DNA of 8,525 nucleotides, from the NCBI GenBank assembly GCA_964542255.1, contig CAZITV010000098.1, forward strand, positions 1 through 8,525. Direction: 5' to 3'. The stretch comes from CAYMSF01 sp964542255 (GTDB taxonomy: Bacteria; Verrucomicrobiota; Lentisphaeria; Victivallales; Victivallaceae). The stretch's first letter is position 1, and every line of letters begins with the position of its first letter. This document shows positions 6,698 through 8,525 of this stretch, piece by piece. Position numbers and translations under genes: made by a program. Below the pieces are notes generated by a model. It was not told the origin of the DNA. It searched no databases and saw only the letters and a list, made by a program, of their open reading frames with translations.

Positions 6698-8434
6698 ATG
6701 GTTAATATCACGATTAATAATATCCCGGTACGGGTAAAAAAAACTGCCACAATTCTTCACGCCGCCAATAAAATTGGTATCAAAATTCCAACTCTCTGCC
6801 ATATGGAGCTCAGCTGCTTTCAGCTTGAACACCGTACCGGGTCGTGCCGGATTTGCGTAGTTGAGGTGAACGGCCGCCGCAATCTGGCACCGGCATGCTG
6901 CACCCCGGTAACTGAGGGAATGGTGGTTAAAACCAATACCATTCGCGCCATCAACGCCCGCCGCACCATGCTGGATTTACTGCTTTCTGACCATCCTAAA
7001 GATTGTCTTACCTGCGAAAAAAACGGTAATTGCGAACTGCAGTCGCTTGCCGGAGAAATGGATCTGCATCATATTTTGTATGAAGGCGAGCAGTCTAAAT
7101 ATCCATTAGACCTCTCCAGCAACGCCATTGTGCGCGATTCAAATAAGTGTATCATGTGCCGCCGCTGCGAAACCGCCTGTAATGTGGTACAGACCGTAGG
7201 CGTTCTCTCCGGGGTCGGTCGCGGTTTTTCCGCTGTCGTCGGCACCGCCGCGATGAGTCCGCTGAAAGATACGCAGTGCACTTTTTGCGGTCAATGCGTT
7301 AGCGCCTGCCCGGTAGGCGCGCTGACTGAAATGAGCTATAAATATGACGTATGGCGGGCACTGAATGATGACTCCAAAGTGGTGGTGGTTCAGACCGCTC
7401 CCGCCGTCAGAGTTGCCATTGGCGAAGAATTTGGCATGGCGCCTGGAACCATTGCCACTGGTCAAATGGTCACCGGGCTAAAATTGCTCGGCTTTGACAA
7501 AGTATTCGACACTGATTTCGCCGCTGATCTCACGATTATGGAGGAGACCACTGAAATCATTGAGCGTTTAACCACCAAAAAGAATTTGCCGATTCTCACT
7601 TCCTGCTGTCCTGGCTGGGTACAGTTTCTCGAACATCAGTTCCCGGATTTAGTCTATATGCCATCCACCGCTAAATCACCACAGCAAATGTTCGGTGCCA
7701 TCGCCAAATCATATTTTGCGGAAAAAATCGGCAAAAAACCCGAAGACATCATCGTAGTATCGGTAATGCCATGCCTGGCAAAGAAATACGAGGCGTCGAG
7801 GGCGGAATTCTCACACAACGGAATTCGTGATGTAGATATCGTCATCACCACCCGCGAACTCGCGGATATGTTTAAAGAGGCAGGCATCCTGCTCAACAAA
7901 CTTGAAGCTGCCGAATACGACAATCCGCTAGGTGAGTCCACCGGCGCGGGGGTAATCTTCGGCGCATCCGGTGGCGTACTTGAAGCTGCCTTGCGTACCG
8001 CCGCAGACTGGATTTCCGGCGAAGACCTCGAAGAAGTCAATTTCAGCGCGGTGCGCGGTCTTGAGGGTATTAAGGAAGCCACCGTCAATGTCGCCGGCAT
8101 CAGCGTTAAAGCTGCCGTAACCTCAGGTCTCGGCAATGCTAGAAAAATTCTTGAAAAGATTCAACGCGGCGAGGCGCATTACGATGCGATTGAAATTATG
8201 GCTTGTCCTGGCGGCTGCCTTAACGGCGGCGGTCAGCCGTACATTCACGAAAATACCGCTATCCTCGAAAAACGGAAGGCGGCGATTTACACTGCTGATG
8301 AAAATCTATCCAAGCGGAAATCTCATCAAAATCCGCAGATTATAAAACTCTACAAGGAATTTCTTGGAAAACCCGGCAGCCACAAGGCGCACGAACTGCT
8401 CCATACCAAGTATTACGCCAAGAAAAGCTTTTAA
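6698..8434 (+). CDS. hydA: [FeFe]-hydrogenase catalytic (alpha) subunit
   Basis: This 578-residue protein makes or oxidises H2 at an H-cluster. From the N-terminus: a plant-type [2Fe-2S] domain (C34, C50, C53, C67); a His-ligated [4Fe-4S] site (H99, C103, C106, C112); two [4Fe-4S] clusters (C151, C154, C157, C161 and C194, C197, C200, C204); then the H-cluster domain. All three signatures are intact: TSCCPGW (301-307; C303 the likely proton relay, C304 a ligand), MPCLAKKYE (357-365) and MACPGGCLNGGGQP (501-514; C503 and C507 ligands). The small-subunit-like tail (SHQNP, LYKEFL, ELLHTKYY) closes the protein. Length and layout match monomeric clostridial CpI and the Acetobacterium/Moorella HydA; the extra C-terminal [2Fe-2S] domain of Thermotoga HydA is absent. 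GGAG lies 10 nt before the ATG, 18 nt after hydB. The H-cluster needs HydE, HydF and HydG, which are not in this window. Confidence 0.97.
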   Translation: MVNITINNIPVRVKKTATILHAANKIGIKIPTLCHMELSCFQLEHRTGSCRICVVEVNGRRNLAPACCTPVTEGMVVKTNTIRAINARRTMLDLLLSDHPKDCLTCEKNGNCELQSLAGEMDLHHILYEGEQSKYPLDLSSNAIVRDSNKCIMCRRCETACNVVQTVGVLSGVGRGFSAVVGTAAMSPLKDTQCTFCGQCVSACPVGALTEMSYKYDVWRALNDDSKVVVVQTAPAVRVAIGEEFGMAPGTIATGQMVTGLKLLGFDKVFDTDFAADLTIMEETTEIIERLTTKKNLPILTSCCPGWVQFLEHQFPDLVYMPSTAKSPQQMFGAIAKSYFAEKIGKKPEDIIVVSVMPCLAKKYEASRAEFSHNGIRDVDIVITTRELADMFKEAGILLNKLEAAEYDNPLGESTGAGVIFGASGGVLEAALRTAADWISGEDLEEVNFSAVRGLEGIKEATVNVAGISVKAAVTSGLGNARKILEKIQRGEAHYDAIEIMACPGGCLNGGGQPYIHENTAILEKRKAAIYTADENLSKRKSHQNPQIIKLYKEFLGKPGSHKAHELLHTKYYAKKSF

Positions 8435-8445
8435 CAGTTTGGAAC

Positions 8446-8472
8446 GGTTGCTTGACGTTTGATCAAGCAGCC
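8446..8472 (+). terminator. Stem-loop after hydA, possible transcript end
   Basis: GGTTGCTTGA (8446-8455) pairs with TCAAGCAGCC (8463-8472) as a 10-bp stem with one G-U pair and a 7-nt loop, beginning 11 nt after the hydA stop codon. No run of T follows directly; the first T-rich stretch is near 8509-8520. It may be a weak or Rho-assisted terminator, or a 3'-end stabilising hairpin. Confidence 0.4.
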
Positions 8473-8525
8473 GTCTGCATCTGCTGGCGGCGGTTTGTGC
8501 GCGGTACGTTTATTTTTATTGGTGG
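8473..8525. other. Downstream end of window, no gene seen
   Basis: This 53-bp remainder shows no start with a ribosome-binding site and no recognisable motif. It ends in a T-rich stretch (around 8509-8520) that could belong to a second terminator or to the next promoter region. Confidence 0.5.

Noticed and set aside
5305..8345. Minus-strand and alternate-frame plus-strand open frames within hydB and hydA
   Set aside because: All lie inside two intact hydrogenase genes whose cofactor motifs run without interruption; they are shadows of those genes.
1..8525. CRISPR arrays, tRNA or rRNA genes, insertion sequences, phage genes
   Set aside because: I saw no spaced repeat array, cloverleaf, rRNA segment, transposase or terminal inverted repeats; the only repeats are the short promoter elements listed.

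Overview
The window reads as a piece of the chromosome of a strictly anaerobic, fermentative, Gram-negative bacterium. Two things point there: a complete three-subunit NAD(P)-linked [FeFe]-hydrogenase operon of the HydABC type, and a lysophospholipid-recycling enzyme (LplT/Aas type), a system known from bacteria with an inner membrane to repair. Base composition is roughly balanced in the genes and very AT-rich in the one large intergenic region. I cannot name the lineage; a PVC-type or similar gut/sediment anaerobe is a guess.

Layout. (1) 1-3404, minus strand: one very long open frame (at least 1134 codons, running off the left edge) encoding a fusion of an MFS lysophospholipid flippase (LplT-like), a PlsC-type acyltransferase and an acyl-ACP synthetase (together Aas-like). 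(2) 3407-3901, minus strand: a MarR-family regulator whose stop codon lies 2 nt from the start of the fusion gene, so the two form an operon read leftward. (3) 3902-4286: a 385-bp AT-rich divergent intergenic region. It holds a good promoter for the marR operon overlapped by an imperfect inverted repeat, and, on the other side, three 20-bp-phased copies of a TTAATNNTTTT element ahead of the hydrogenase operon. (4) 4287-8434, plus strand: hydC-hydB-hydA with short gaps (32 and 18 nt). (5) 8435-8525: a stem-loop just after hydA that may end the transcript, then nothing recognisable.

How the genes work together. HydC (NuoE-like), HydB (NuoF-like, with extra Fe-S domains at both ends) and HydA (H-cluster catalytic subunit) form a soluble hydrogenase that couples NAD(P)H, and by analogy with characterised HydABC enzymes probably also ferredoxin, to H2. 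All cofactor-binding residues expected for these subunits are visible, so the complex looks functional. No H-cluster maturase genes (hydE, hydF, hydG) are in the window. The leftward operon is a separate function: import of lysophospholipids across the inner membrane and their re-acylation from free fatty acid, probably under its own MarR repressor.

Nothing here is clearly a new system. The points most worth a second look are the phased repeat array in front of the hydrogenase operon, the inverted repeat covering the marR promoter, and the MarR-linked one-polypeptide lipid-repair enzyme.
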